A stretch of 64,000 bases of DNA from Virgisporangium aurantiacum (GTDB lineage: Bacteria; Actinomycetota; Actinomycetes; Mycobacteriales; Micromonosporaceae), in contig NZ_BOPG01000013.1 in the NCBI RefSeq assembly GCF_016863635.1, positions 99,763 through 163,762 on the forward strand. Direction: 5' to 3'. Positions 33,585-42,774 of the stretch are shown here, piece by piece (the first letter of the stretch is position 1; every line of letters starts with the position of its first letter). The notes below the pieces were generated by a model. That model searched no databases. It saw only the letters and a list, made by a program, of their open reading frames with translations, and was not told the DNA's origin. The position numbers and the translations under genes were made by a program.

Positions 33585-34934
33585 ATGACCGCAACGAGTC
33601 AACCACTCACCCGGGCCAGGCCGGCCGTCCCACCGGCGACGCTCGCGCAGGCGGTCCTGTGGACCATCGTGGTCGTGAACCTGCTCGTCCTGTGGACGCT
33701 GTTCGCGATGTCCGACGGCGGCAAGAACACGATTCTCACGATCGCCAAGTTCTTCGGAATGCACGTCGCCCTGATCATGATGTTCCAGTTGCTCCTGATC
33801 TCCCGCCTCCCGTGGCTCGACCGGCGCATCGGCATGGACCGGTTGACCGTCTGGCACCGCTGGACCGGCTTCACGTTGCTGTGGTTCGTGGTCGCGCACG
33901 CGACGTTCATCGTCCTCGGCTACGCCACCCTCGACGGCGACCCGCCGTGGCGCACGTTCTTCGCGCTCGCCTCGGTTCCCGACACGCTGTTCGGCATGTC
34001 GGCGGCCACGATCATCGTGGTGGTCGCGGTCGCGTCGGTGCGTTACGCGCGTCGCAAGATCTCGTACGAGACCTGGCACGCGATCCACTTCCTGTTGTAC
34101 GCCGCGCTGCTCTTGGGTCTGATCCACCAGTTCCTCGAACCGGCCACGTACCAGTCCACGACGTGGTCGACCGTCTACTGGTGGACGCTGTGGGCGCTGG
34201 TGCTCACCGCGCTCGCGATGGGACGCTTCGTGCTTCCCTTGTACCGCAACATGTATCACCAGTTCCGGGTCGCCGCCGTGGTGCCGGAGTCGGACAACGT
34301 GGTCTCGGTGCACGTCACCGGGCGAAACATGGACAAGTTCCCGGGCCACGCCGGTCAGTTCATGATCTGGCGGTTCCTGGGCCACAACCGCTGGTGGCAG
34401 GCCAACCCGTTCTCGCTGTCGGCCGCCCCGAACGGCCGCACCCTGCGTCTCACCGCGAAGGCGGTCGGCAAGACCAGCGCCGGGCTGCGTCACGTGCCCG
34501 TCGGCACCCGCGTGTTCGCCGAGGGTCCGTACGGAGCGTTCACCGCGATGCACCGCAATTCAGACGCGACGCTGCTGATCGCCGGCGGCGTCGGGATCAC
34601 GCCGATCCGGTCGCTACTGGAGGAGTGCGGCGGCAACATCGTGGTCCTCTACCGCGCCGCCACCCCCGCCGACGCCGTGCTGTGGCAGGAGTTGCAGGCG
34701 CTGGCACAGGCCCGCGGCGCACGGTTGCACCTCCTGACCGGACGCACCGGCGCCGGCAACCCGCCGAACACCCCGTTCGAGCCGCCGAACCTGTTGCACC
34801 TGGTGCCGGACATCGTCCACCGCGACGTGTTCGTGTGCGGCCCACCGGCGATGACGAACGCGGTGCTGCAAACGCTACGGGCGCTGCGGGTGCCGAAGCG
34901 CCAGATCCACCACGAGAAGTTCGGCTTCGCGTAG
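33585..34934 (+). CDS. Ferric reductase-like transmembrane flavocytochrome
   Basis: This 449-residue protein has six membrane helices with histidines placed as in ferric reductase/NOX cores (MHVALIMMF, WHRWTGFTLLWFVVAHA, ETWHAIHFLLY, LIHQFLE), then an FAD-binding barrel (FSLSA) and an NAD(P)-binding domain (IAGGVGITPIRSLLEE and a C-terminal VCGPPAM). It would move electrons from NAD(P)H across the membrane to an unknown acceptor. ATG 33585 is preceded by GAGGAG. Related genes often have an FMN-binding partner; none is seen here. Confidence 0.92.
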   Translation: MTATSQPLTRARPAVPPATLAQAVLWTIVVVNLLVLWTLFAMSDGGKNTILTIAKFFGMHVALIMMFQLLLISRLPWLDRRIGMDRLTVWHRWTGFTLLWFVVAHATFIVLGYATLDGDPPWRTFFALASVPDTLFGMSAATIIVVVAVASVRYARRKISYETWHAIHFLLYAALLLGLIHQFLEPATYQSTTWSTVYWWTLWALVLTALAMGRFVLPLYRNMYHQFRVAAVVPESDNVVSVHVTGRNMDKFPGHAGQFMIWRFLGHNRWWQANPFSLSAAPNGRTLRLTAKAVGKTSAGLRHVPVGTRVFAEGPYGAFTAMHRNSDATLLIAGGVGITPIRSLLEECGGNIVVLYRAATPADAVLWQELQALAQARGARLHLLTGRTGAGNPPNTPFEPPNLLHLVPDIVHRDVFVCGPPAMTNAVLQTLRALRVPKRQIHHEKFGFA

Positions 34935-34944
34935 ATCGGTCCCA

Positions 34945-34979
34945 CCGGTAGGTCTGTCACCCGGTGACGGACCTACCGG
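34945..34979. terminator. Bidirectional hairpin terminator
   Basis: A 16-bp stem (34945-34960 with 34964-34979, one G-U pair) and a 3-nt loop lie between convergent genes. Confidence 0.85.
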
Positions 34980-34990
34980 CGTGCGACCCG

Positions 34991-36715
34991 TCAGCAACGC
35001 GTGTCGTCGTCGATCCTGTGGGCCCGGTGCCGGCTCAGATTGAACCGGTACCACGGATCCGGCTGAGCCGGCCGCGCCGCCTCATCGCACGTCCGCCACA
35101 CCGGCGGCACCTTCTCGATCTCTTCCGCCGCGTCCGCCGACAGGCTGTCCAGGAAAGCGGTGTCCAGCGGGTATCCGTGCTCCAGACGATCGATGTGCGT
35201 CCGCGCCATCAACGCCTCCGGATTGACCGCCGCCACTCCGATCTGCATGACCACCGCCGACGCGGTGACGGCCCGCGGCAGCCAGTTCGCGCGCAGCCGC
35301 CGTCCCGCGACGAGCACGAGGACGAACAGCAGCCCCAGCCACACTTCCACCGCGTACCCGAGCAGCCGCTCATGGGAGAACCCGTACGCGCCCGCGTACA
35401 GGTGTATCCGCTCCAGTGCGGAGGCCACGATCACGAGCGTCAGCCCGCACAGCGCCCCGCCGAGCCCCCGCAGCAGCATCCGGTCGCGCCGATCGGTCCG
35501 CCCCGCGAACCGGGAAAGCGCTGCCACCACGCCGAGCGTCAGCACCGTCACCAGGAACAGAAGCCCGAACCCGGTGCGCGCATACTCCGCGAAGTCGGGT
35601 CCGCGCGGGTCCAGCACGTGCTCCCGCCCGCCGAAGAGCGTGCCAAGCTGGGTGCCGACGAACACGGCGAACAGCGCCACCAACATCCCCAACGGCACCG
35701 CCCACTCCGCCGTCCGCAGCCGGGTACGTTCGTCGGGCGCCAGCATCTTCGTCTCTCCATCGTGGACGGTCGGCGCTCCGCACCGCGCGACGCGGGCGAC
35801 CCCCGCCGCGACCGCCCCCACGAGCACGAACCCGAACAACCATCGGACCACCGTTCCGGCCGACAGGTCAGGAACCCAGCTGCTGATCAGCCGTTCGAAC
35901 CGCTCGTCGGCTGCCCGGAACATCGCGCCGAACACCATCACGAGCACCAACCCCACCCCCGCCGCGGCAAGAACCCGCCACCGCCGCCCGTCCCCGTCGT
36001 CGGTGGTCGTCCGGGCCACCAGGCCGACGCCCGCCGGAACGGCGCGCGGCACCGCGAGCACTCCCAGCCCGATGCCCGCCCAGCTCCGCCCACCGGCGAG
36101 CGAGTAGGACCCGAGCGCCCCTGCGGCGAGCACGCACAGCACGTCCAGCCAAACCGCCGCCCGAATCCCCGGGATGGCGAGCAGCACCAGCGCCGCGAGT
36201 CCCGCCGCACCCTGCCACGCCCGATCGACCCGACCGGCTCGGCTGGCCACGCCGCCCCCGACCACGCCACCCCCGACCACGCCGCCCCCGACCACGCCGC
36301 CCCCGGCCACGCCGCGCCCGCCGGCCTCCGCTCCGGGCGTGCCGTCGGCCCCTACGCCCGCCGCCACGACCGACCCCGACTCCGCGTCGCCCCCCGCCGG
36401 CTCGTCATCCTCCCGCGCATCCGCCGCCACGACCAACCCGACCTGCGCATCGCCCGCCCTTACGGCAAGCGCTTTCCCCGCCCGCGCACCCACCTCCACG
36501 ACCGACCCCGGCCGTTTGCCGCCCATCGGTACAGCAAGCGCTTTCCCGTCACGATGCCGGCGGGCCACCAGCGCGATCACCGCTACCGCAAGGCCCCCGA
36601 TCACCCAGCCGATCCCGGTGTGGACGCCGGGGAAAGCGATTGCCCCGACCACCCCGGCTCCCAACACCCACCAGCCCAACCCGCGCCATCCCGGGCGAAC
36701 CTCGCCGTCGTCCAT
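34991..36715 (-). CDS. DUF4173/DUF4153-type multi-pass membrane protein
   Basis: This protein of about 574 residues has some 10-12 hydrophobic segments and the DUF4173-like landmarks YARTGFGLLFLVT, LERIHLYAGAYGFSHERLLGY and NPEALMARTHIDR. ATG 36715 is chosen for GGAGGG five nt upstream rather than the ATG at 36763. A cytoplasmic-loop stretch contains GVVGG repeats coded by four 15-bp units (about 36247-36312). Function is unknown. It is divergent from the second PadR gene. Confidence 0.87.
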   Translation of the reverse strand: MDDGEVRPGWRGLGWWVLGAGVVGAIAFPGVHTGIGWVIGGLAVAVIALVARRHRDGKALAVPMGGKRPGSVVEVGARAGKALAVRAGDAQVGLVVAADAREDDEPAGGDAESGSVVAAGVGADGTPGAEAGGRGVAGGGVVGGGVVGGGVVGGGVASRAGRVDRAWQGAAGLAALVLLAIPGIRAAVWLDVLCVLAAGALGSYSLAGGRSWAGIGLGVLAVPRAVPAGVGLVARTTTDDGDGRRWRVLAAAGVGLVLVMVFGAMFRAADERFERLISSWVPDLSAGTVVRWLFGFVLVGAVAAGVARVARCGAPTVHDGETKMLAPDERTRLRTAEWAVPLGMLVALFAVFVGTQLGTLFGGREHVLDPRGPDFAEYARTGFGLLFLVTVLTLGVVAALSRFAGRTDRRDRMLLRGLGGALCGLTLVIVASALERIHLYAGAYGFSHERLLGYAVEVWLGLLFVLVLVAGRRLRANWLPRAVTASAVVMQIGVAAVNPEALMARTHIDRLEHGYPLDTAFLDSLSADAAEEIEKVPPVWRTCDEAARPAQPDPWYRFNLSRHRAHRIDDDTRC

Positions 36716-36799
36716 GACATCCCTCCATACATCGGTCGCCGATATATGCCGGGCAATGTACACGAGGACGCAACGCTTGCCGAGTTATAACGGTGGCCG

Positions 36800-36805
36800 T
36801 AGTAT
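36800..36805 (+). promoter_or_regulatory. Leaderless -10 element for second PadR gene
   Basis: TAGTAT, then 6 nt, then the GTG at 36812. A GCCGATATATGCC stretch about 60 bp upstream resembles the promoter of the first PadR gene. Confidence 0.5.
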
Positions 36806-36811
36806 TGACCC

Positions 36812-37162
36812 GTGACCGGTCCGCTGCAGGAGCCCACGTTCCTGATCCTCGCCGCGCTCGCCGAGGAGCCGGCCCACGGCTACGGCATCACCCAGTCCGT
36901 CGCTGCCATGTCGGACAACCGGGTCAGGCTGCGTCCGGGCACGCTGTACGGCGCGCTCGACCGGTTGACGGAGCAGGGCCTCGTGGAGCCCGACCGCGAG
37001 GAGGTGGTCGACGGCCGGCTGCGCCGCTACTACCGCCTCACCGATTCCGGTGCCACGCTCCTCACCGAGGAGGCGCAACGGCTGGCAGGTAACGCGAAGG
37101 TCGCGATGGCGGGGCTTCGGCGACGAAGCCGGGCAACGAAGCCGGGAGCCGCGAATGCCTGA
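36812..37162 (+). CDS. PadR family transcriptional regulator (second copy)
   Basis: This 116-residue PadR winged helix (LAALAEEPAHGYGITQSV, then TLYGALDRLTEQGLVEPDREEV) is clearly paralogous to the regulator at 19732. It overlaps the next gene by 8 bp. The GTG start is fixed by the leaderless -10 spacing. Confidence 0.92.
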   Translation: MTGPLQEPTFLILAALAEEPAHGYGITQSVAAMSDNRVRLRPGTLYGALDRLTEQGLVEPDREEVVDGRLRRYYRLTDSGATLLTEEAQRLAGNAKVAMAGLRRRSRATKPGAANA

Positions 37163-38807
37163 GCCCACGGCGAGCGATTCGCCACCTGTCAGCGGCCAGG
37201 CGCACGCCTGCGAGCCAACGCACACCCGCGAGCCAACGCGCGGCAGCGGCCAAGCGCACAACAGCGAGCGGGAACACCGCAGCGGGCTGGAAAGCGCTTA
37301 CCGCCACCTGCTCCTCGCCTACCCGCCGCGGTACCGGGCCCGGCGCGGGGACGAGATCGTCGACACGCTGCTGGCCGAGGCCGCCCCGGGACAGCGCTTT
37401 CCCCGGCTGGCCGAGGTGGTCGATCTCGTCCAGGCCGGTCTGCTCGAACGGTGCCGTGTCGGTCGGGTGCCGGGCCTCGCCGGCGGGCTGATCGCGGCCG
37501 CGCCGACCGGGCTGGCCCTCGCCGCCGGCATCGCCGCGTTCCTGTGGTGGCGCGTCGAGGGCGCGTCGGCGGTCGACGCCGCGGCGGGCCCGTCGACGGC
37601 GGCGACTCCCGTCGGTGGTCCCGGCACGCTCGGGCCGATCGCCTATGCTGCCTGGTTGCTCGCGGCCGGTGCGCGGGCCGTGCTCCCCGCCGCCCTGGGC
37701 CGGTTCGCGATCGCGGTCGCGTTGGTCACCACGGTCGTCGTCGTGCCGGTGCTCGCATCGACGCCGCTCGGCGAACGTCCACCGCTCTGGGTGCTGATGG
37801 CGCTTGCCGGGTTCGGAATCGTCGCCCTGCTCGGCACCGCACCGGGTCTCGGCGCCGGGCCGCCCACCGCCGAAGCCCGCCTGTGCGGGGCGGCCGGCGC
37901 GGTCGCGGTGGCGGTCTGCACCTCGACGCTCGCGCAGTCCTGGGTCGTCAACCCCGCCGGCTACTACGGTGCCACGATCGCGCGGGTCGGCGCCGTCGTG
38001 GTCGGTGCGGTCGCGGCCCTCGCGGTGATCGCGGCGTTCCACCTGTTCCATGGACGCCCTGCGCACGATCGCCTCTGGGCCGCCGCCCTGCTCGGCCTGC
38101 CGGCCGGATGGCTCGGCCCGTTCACCGGCACCGCGGTGGCGTCGCCGCACGCACCGCACTTCGGCCGGTTCGCCCAGGTGCTGCTCGCCACGTGCGTGAC
38201 CGTCGCGGTGATGCACCGGCTGGCCCGCCATCCGCACCCGCAGCGTCCACAAGGGACGATCACCGCTCCCGGTGCCTCGCTCGCCCGCGCCGGCTGGCAC
38301 GCCATCGGGACGGCCGCCGGTCTGGCGTCCTGGATAGCGCTTTCCTACCTGGGTATCACCGGCCCGTCCCCAAGCGCCGGCACCGGTCCGCCGCCGTACG
38401 TGCTGGCGACGATGGCCGTGCTGATCGTCGTCGGGCTCGCGGCGGGTGTCACCGGTTCGCCGGCCGGCGCCTGGCGACCGCTCCTCACCGCGTTCACCGG
38501 CACCGGCGCCGCGACCTGGCTCGTCGCCGTGTACGTGAACGACTGGACCGTCGGTTCCTGGCACGACTTCGGCCACACCGCCGCGGTCGCCACGGCCGTC
38601 GCGCTGGTGCCGCTCTCGGAGTGCGTCGTTGTCGCGGCCACCGTCCGCCGGGTGGAACGTCGCCGGGCGGCCACTCTTGTGCTGGTGGCCGCCCTCGGCT
38701 GGCTCATGGTCCTCACCATCCAGTACGTGCCCGGCTGGGCCCCGCCGCTGCTCGGCGCCGTTGCCTGCGTCGCGGCCGCGCAGATCCCGCGCCACCGGAG
38801 AGAATGA
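37155..38807 (+). CDS. Multi-pass membrane protein paired with PadR (second copy)
   Basis: In this 551-residue protein an N-terminal stretch of about 40 residues holds duplicated segments (SGQAH and EPT). It is followed by a helical domain (YRHLLLAYPPRYRARRGDEIVDTLLAEA) matching that of the protein at 20055, then about ten hydrophobic segments. The ATG overlaps the PadR gene. The function is unknown; the conserved PadR plus YR..LL..YPxxYR architecture suggests a regulated membrane sensor or permease. Confidence 0.8.
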   Translation: MPEPTASDSPPVSGQAHACEPTHTREPTRGSGQAHNSEREHRSGLESAYRHLLLAYPPRYRARRGDEIVDTLLAEAAPGQRFPRLAEVVDLVQAGLLERCRVGRVPGLAGGLIAAAPTGLALAAGIAAFLWWRVEGASAVDAAAGPSTAATPVGGPGTLGPIAYAAWLLAAGARAVLPAALGRFAIAVALVTTVVVVPVLASTPLGERPPLWVLMALAGFGIVALLGTAPGLGAGPPTAEARLCGAAGAVAVAVCTSTLAQSWVVNPAGYYGATIARVGAVVVGAVAALAVIAAFHLFHGRPAHDRLWAAALLGLPAGWLGPFTGTAVASPHAPHFGRFAQVLLATCVTVAVMHRLARHPHPQRPQGTITAPGASLARAGWHAIGTAAGLASWIALSYLGITGPSPSAGTGPPPYVLATMAVLIVVGLAAGVTGSPAGAWRPLLTAFTGTGAATWLVAVYVNDWTVGSWHDFGHTAAVATAVALVPLSECVVVAATVRRVERRRAATLVLVAALGWLMVLTIQYVPGWAPPLLGAVACVAAAQIPRHRRE

Positions 38808-38813
38808 GAGTCG

Positions 38814-39578
38814 TCAAGCCGTCAGGGAACTCTGATCGTCGCGCAGGATGGCCAGATGCATCTCCCGCGTCACGCGGGCCGGGTCACACCCCAACTCCCC
38901 CGCCAGCGTCGCGCGCAGATTCTCGTACACCCGCAGCGCCCGTCCCGGTTCGTCGAGCGCGCAGTACGCCGACATCAACAACCGGCACGCCGCCTCGTCG
39001 AGCGGATCGGCGGCCACCCCGGCTCTCGCCGCCGTCACCGCCGTCGTGAGATCGCCGGCACGGATCGCCGCCTGGGCAACCATGTGGCGGCTCCGCCGCA
39101 GAAGTTCCCGGTGCGCGACGCGGGCCACCTCGGTCCACGTCGCGTCCGGCTCGTCGGCGAGCACCGACTCCGCGCCGATCAGGCCCAGCGCCGCGGTCGC
39201 GGCGCCGAGCGCACGCACCGGATACCCCGCCGCCAACCGGGTTCCGGCCGCCACCAACAGTTCCGCCGCCTCGTCGAGATCCGTGGTGACCTCGTCGCCG
39301 AGCCGGTAACCCGCCCGGCCGCCGACGATCAGGTCGGGGCCGAACGTCGACCGCAACCGGCTCACCAACGTCGCCACGTTCGCCGGTGGACGCCGCGGCG
39401 GACAGTCGCCCCACAACATCTCGACGATGCGGTCCATACTCACCAACCGGCCGGGTTCCACACTCAGCAACGCGATCAACGTCCGGGCCTTGCGACTGCC
39501 CAGATCCCCGCCCGCGTATCGACGCCCGTCACGGCAGATTGCCACAGGGCCCACCAGCCGCACACACACTTCCGTCAT
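38814..39578 (-). CDS. SARP family regulator (winged helix plus BTAD)
   Basis: This 254-residue protein has an OmpR-type winged helix (GSRKARTLIALLSVEPGRLV, then VSRLRSTFG) and a bacterial transcriptional activation domain (AACRLLMSAYCALDEPGRALRVYENLR). GGAGGGGGG upstream fixes the ATG at 39578. Small SARPs are usually cluster-situated activators. This one is divergent from a large AAA regulator with only about 70 bp between them, so the two probably work in one circuit. Confidence 0.93.
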   Translation of the reverse strand: MTEVCVRLVGPVAICRDGRRYAGGDLGSRKARTLIALLSVEPGRLVSMDRIVEMLWGDCPPRRPPANVATLVSRLRSTFGPDLIVGGRAGYRLGDEVTTDLDEAAELLVAAGTRLAAGYPVRALGAATAALGLIGAESVLADEPDATWTEVARVAHRELLRRSRHMVAQAAIRAGDLTTAVTAARAGVAADPLDEAACRLLMSAYCALDEPGRALRVYENLRATLAGELGCDPARVTREMHLAILRDDQSSLTA

Positions 39579-39650
39579 CGATCCCCCCTCCACCGTCAAA
39601 GGCGTGACATCGTGGGGCATCTGTGTGCCACGTGATGGCACACTCGACGG

Positions 39651-42600
39651 GTGATCGGTGGATTCGTCGGTCGTACAAGGGAACTCGCCATGCTGGAGAC
39701 GGCCCGAACGGTCGCCCGGAACGGCGAGTCCTGTGTGGTACTCGTCACCGGAGAACCCGGCATCGGCAAGACGCGGCTGTGCCGCGAAGCGGCCGCCCGC
39801 GCCGAGGCGGCCGGCTTCGCGGTCGCCTGGGGATCATGTTGGCCCGACGGTGGCGCGCCGCCGTTGTGGCCGTGGCAACCCATGTTGAGCAGCCTCGATG
39901 CCGAGCTTCCGCCCGATCCGCAGAGCACCGGCGCCGGCCCGGAACGGTTCGCGCGGTTCTCCGCCGTGGCCGATCTGGTCGCGGCCGCGTGCGTCCGCTC
40001 CCCCGTTCTCCTCATGATCGATGACGCGCATGCAGCCGACCCCGGCGCAATGCTGCTCGCCCGGTTCGTCGCCCGCTCGCTGATCCGGCAACCCTTGCTG
40101 CTCCTGCTGAGCAGTCGGATAGTTGACCGTCCCGTCTGGGACGGGAGCGACGCGACACTCGTCACACTCGGCCCGTTCGACGTCGCGGAGACCGCGGAGT
40201 TCCTCCGGTCGCGCGGTTCTCCGGCACCCGCCGACACCGAGGCCCGCGCCCTGCACCGGTTGACCGGCGGGCATCCGCTGCACCTGCACCACACCGTGCG
40301 GGCGGGCGCGGCGCACACGAGCCTCCGCGCGGTGATCGACCGCGCGCTGGCCGGGCTCGCACCCGAGACCAGCCGGATTCTGCGCTGTGCCGCGGTTCTC
40401 GGCGCCGGTCCGGCCGTCGCCGACGTGTCGACCGTGGCCGTGGTCCCGGCCGCTGTCGTGCGTACGGCCCTCGCGTCGGCGACGGCCGCCGGTCTGGTCG
40501 ACATCGAGGACGTCGAGCGCTTCGCGTTCAGCCACGAACTGGTGCGCGAGGTGCTGCTCGGAGAGATGCCGGTGCAGGAGCGGGTCGACGCGCACGCGCG
40601 GGCCGCGCAGGCGTTGCGGTCCACGGCTTCCGTGCGTCCGGACCGGCTGACCCGGTACACCTACCACGCGTTGCAGGCCGCGTCACGGTCCACAGCGGAC
40701 GCCGAACACGCGGTGACCGCGTGCCGCGACGCCGCCCGCGCGCTGGTCGCCGCGTTCGCCTACGAGCAGGCGGCGGCGCTCCTCGCGTCGGCCTGTGACG
40801 CGCACGAGGTCGCCCGCCTCTCGTCCCCGTTGGCGCCGTTGCTGGCCGAGCACGCCGACGCCGTCCTCCAATGTGGACTGTTGACGGAGGCCCGCCGCCT
40901 CTACGAGCGGACCGCGACCACCGCCGACGCCGAGAACGACCCGGTGACGCTGGCACACGCGGCCATCGGCATCGGCGGCGTGTGGGTCAACGAGCACCGG
41001 ACCCGCCTGGAGTGGGAACGGGTCGTGGGCCTGCAGCGCCGAGCGCTGGCCGGCCTGCCCGACTCCGAAACCGTTCTACGGCAACGGCTCGTGACCCGGC
41101 TGGCCGTCGAGGACGTGTACCGCGGCGGCCCGATCGGTCCGGTGGTCGCGGCCCTGGCCGCCACCCGGCGGCTCGACGACGGCGTCGCGCTCGCGGAGGC
41201 GTTGTCGTTGTGCCACCACGCGTTGCTGTCGCCGCCGCACACGTACGACCGGCCGGCGCTGGCCGACGAGCAGATCGCGGTCGCGTCGGCGGCCGGCGCG
41301 GGAATGCTCGCGTTGGTGGGTCTGTGCTGGCGGACCGTCGACGCCTTCCACGTCGGCGATTCCCATGCCACACAACTGCTCGCGGAACTGCGCGACCGGT
41401 GCGACGTGCTGGGTTGCCGGAGCATCCGTTACGTCGTCGATTCGATCGAGGTGATGCTGCTGATCCGCGCCGGCCGCCTCGACGAGGCGGAGAAGATGGC
41501 GGGCGCCTGTCTCAGCCTCGGCGACGAGGTGGGCGACGCCGACGCGCTCGGCTTCTACGGCGCACACCTGTTGACGATCCGGTTCATTCAGGGCCGCGAC
41601 GCCGAACTGGTGGACACCGCGGCGGAGATCGCGGATTCGCCGACGCTGAACCCGGCCGAGTTCTCGTTCCAGGCGACGGCCGCCTGCCTCGCGGTGCGCG
41701 CCGGCGACCCGGGCCGCGCCCGCACGATGCTCGATCAGGTGACGGCGCCGGGGCTCGCCGCGCTGCCGCAGTCGAGCACGTGGCTGATCGGGATGCTCTC
41801 GCTCGCCGACGCGGCGTACGGGATCGGCGACGCCGGCCTCGCCCGGCAGGTCGAGGAACTCGTGGAACCGTTCGCCGGCCTGCCGATCACGCCGTCGCTC
41901 GCCGTGACGTGTCTCGGCTCCGCCGAACGGATCCTCGCGCTCACCGGGCTGACCCGTGGCGATCAGGACGGCGCGGTGGCCGCCTTCGAGCGTGCGGTCG
42001 ACGCGACGCGGCTGCTCGGAAACCGTCCCATGACCGCGGTCAACACGGCTGATCTCGCCCTCGCGCTGGTCGCCCGGAACGCGCCCGGCGATCGCGCCCG
42101 TGCCGCCGGGCTCCTCGCGTCGGCCCACGGCGAGGCCGTGGCGATGGGGCTCGATCGACGCGCGGCGCAATGGGGTGACGCGCTGGCCGACCTCACCGAG
42201 ACCGCGGCGACGATCGTGCGGACCGGCCGGCAGTGGGTTCTCACTCTCGACGGGAAGCGGGCCGTGGTCGCCGATCGGGTCGGTGTGCGGTACCTGGCCC
42301 AACTGCTGACGAGTCCCGGCCGGCCGATCTCCGCGCTGCGGCTCACCGGCGTCGACGACGCCATCGGCGCACCGGCCCAACCGGTCATCGACGAGCGCGC
42401 CCAGACCGAATACCGGCGGCGGGTCGCCGACCTCACGACACGGGAAAGCGCGGCGGAGGCGGCCGGCGACACGACCGCCGCGGCCGCGCTGCGCAAGGAG
42501 CTGGACACCCTGCTCGACGAGTTGCGCCGCAGCACCGGCCGGGGCGGGCGCAGCCGGCGCTTCGCCGACGCCGGCGAGCGGGCCCGCACCGCCGTCCGTA

Positions 42601-42737
42601 AGGCGATCAAGCGCGCGATCACCGAGATCGGCGAGTCCGAACCCGCCCTGGCGGCCCTGCTCGACGAGACCGTCGCGACCGGGACGACGTGTGTCTACAC
42701 ACCGGATCCCGTGCGTCCGGTGGCCTGGAGCGCGTAG
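39651..42737 (+). CDS. Large STAND/AAA ATPase regulator with C-terminal winged-helix-like domain
   Basis: This 1028-residue protein has Walker A TGEPGIGKTRL near residue 33, Walker B LLMIDDAHAAD, a long TPR-like middle region, and a C-terminal domain. That domain has GVRYLAQLLTSPGRPISALRL, then an acidic/basic coiled-coil-like stretch and AERARTAVRKAIKRAI...GTTCVYTPD, known to me from large actinobacterial ATPases related to SARP and LAL regulators. It lacks a LuxR HTH. The GTG start lies 6 nt after CACACT, a weak -10. It ends at a strong terminator. Confidence 0.88.
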   Translation: MIGGFVGRTRELAMLETARTVARNGESCVVLVTGEPGIGKTRLCREAAARAEAAGFAVAWGSCWPDGGAPPLWPWQPMLSSLDAELPPDPQSTGAGPERFARFSAVADLVAAACVRSPVLLMIDDAHAADPGAMLLARFVARSLIRQPLLLLLSSRIVDRPVWDGSDATLVTLGPFDVAETAEFLRSRGSPAPADTEARALHRLTGGHPLHLHHTVRAGAAHTSLRAVIDRALAGLAPETSRILRCAAVLGAGPAVADVSTVAVVPAAVVRTALASATAAGLVDIEDVERFAFSHELVREVLLGEMPVQERVDAHARAAQALRSTASVRPDRLTRYTYHALQAASRSTADAEHAVTACRDAARALVAAFAYEQAAALLASACDAHEVARLSSPLAPLLAEHADAVLQCGLLTEARRLYERTATTADAENDPVTLAHAAIGIGGVWVNEHRTRLEWERVVGLQRRALAGLPDSETVLRQRLVTRLAVEDVYRGGPIGPVVAALAATRRLDDGVALAEALSLCHHALLSPPHTYDRPALADEQIAVASAAGAGMLALVGLCWRTVDAFHVGDSHATQLLAELRDRCDVLGCRSIRYVVDSIEVMLLIRAGRLDEAEKMAGACLSLGDEVGDADALGFYGAHLLTIRFIQGRDAELVDTAAEIADSPTLNPAEFSFQATAACLAVRAGDPGRARTMLDQVTAPGLAALPQSSTWLIGMLSLADAAYGIGDAGLARQVEELVEPFAGLPITPSLAVTCLGSAERILALTGLTRGDQDGAVAAFERAVDATRLLGNRPMTAVNTADLALALVARNAPGDRARAAGLLASAHGEAVAMGLDRRAAQWGDALADLTETAATIVRTGRQWVLTLDGKRAVVADRVGVRYLAQLLTSPGRPISALRLTGVDDAIGAPAQPVIDERAQTEYRRRVADLTTRESAAEAAGDTTAAAALRKELDTLLDELRRSTGRGGRSRRFADAGERARTAVRKAIKRAITEIGESEPALAALLDETVATGTTCVYTPDPVRPVAWSA

Positions 42738-42738
42738 G

Positions 42739-42771
42739 CCGCGGCGGTCCCGGCTGCCGGGACCGCCGCGG
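42739..42771. terminator. Strong hairpin terminator
   Basis: A perfect 15-bp stem (42739-42753 with 42757-42771) with a CTG loop lies between the convergent AAA regulator and paaN. Confidence 0.88.
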
Positions 42772-42774
42772 AAA

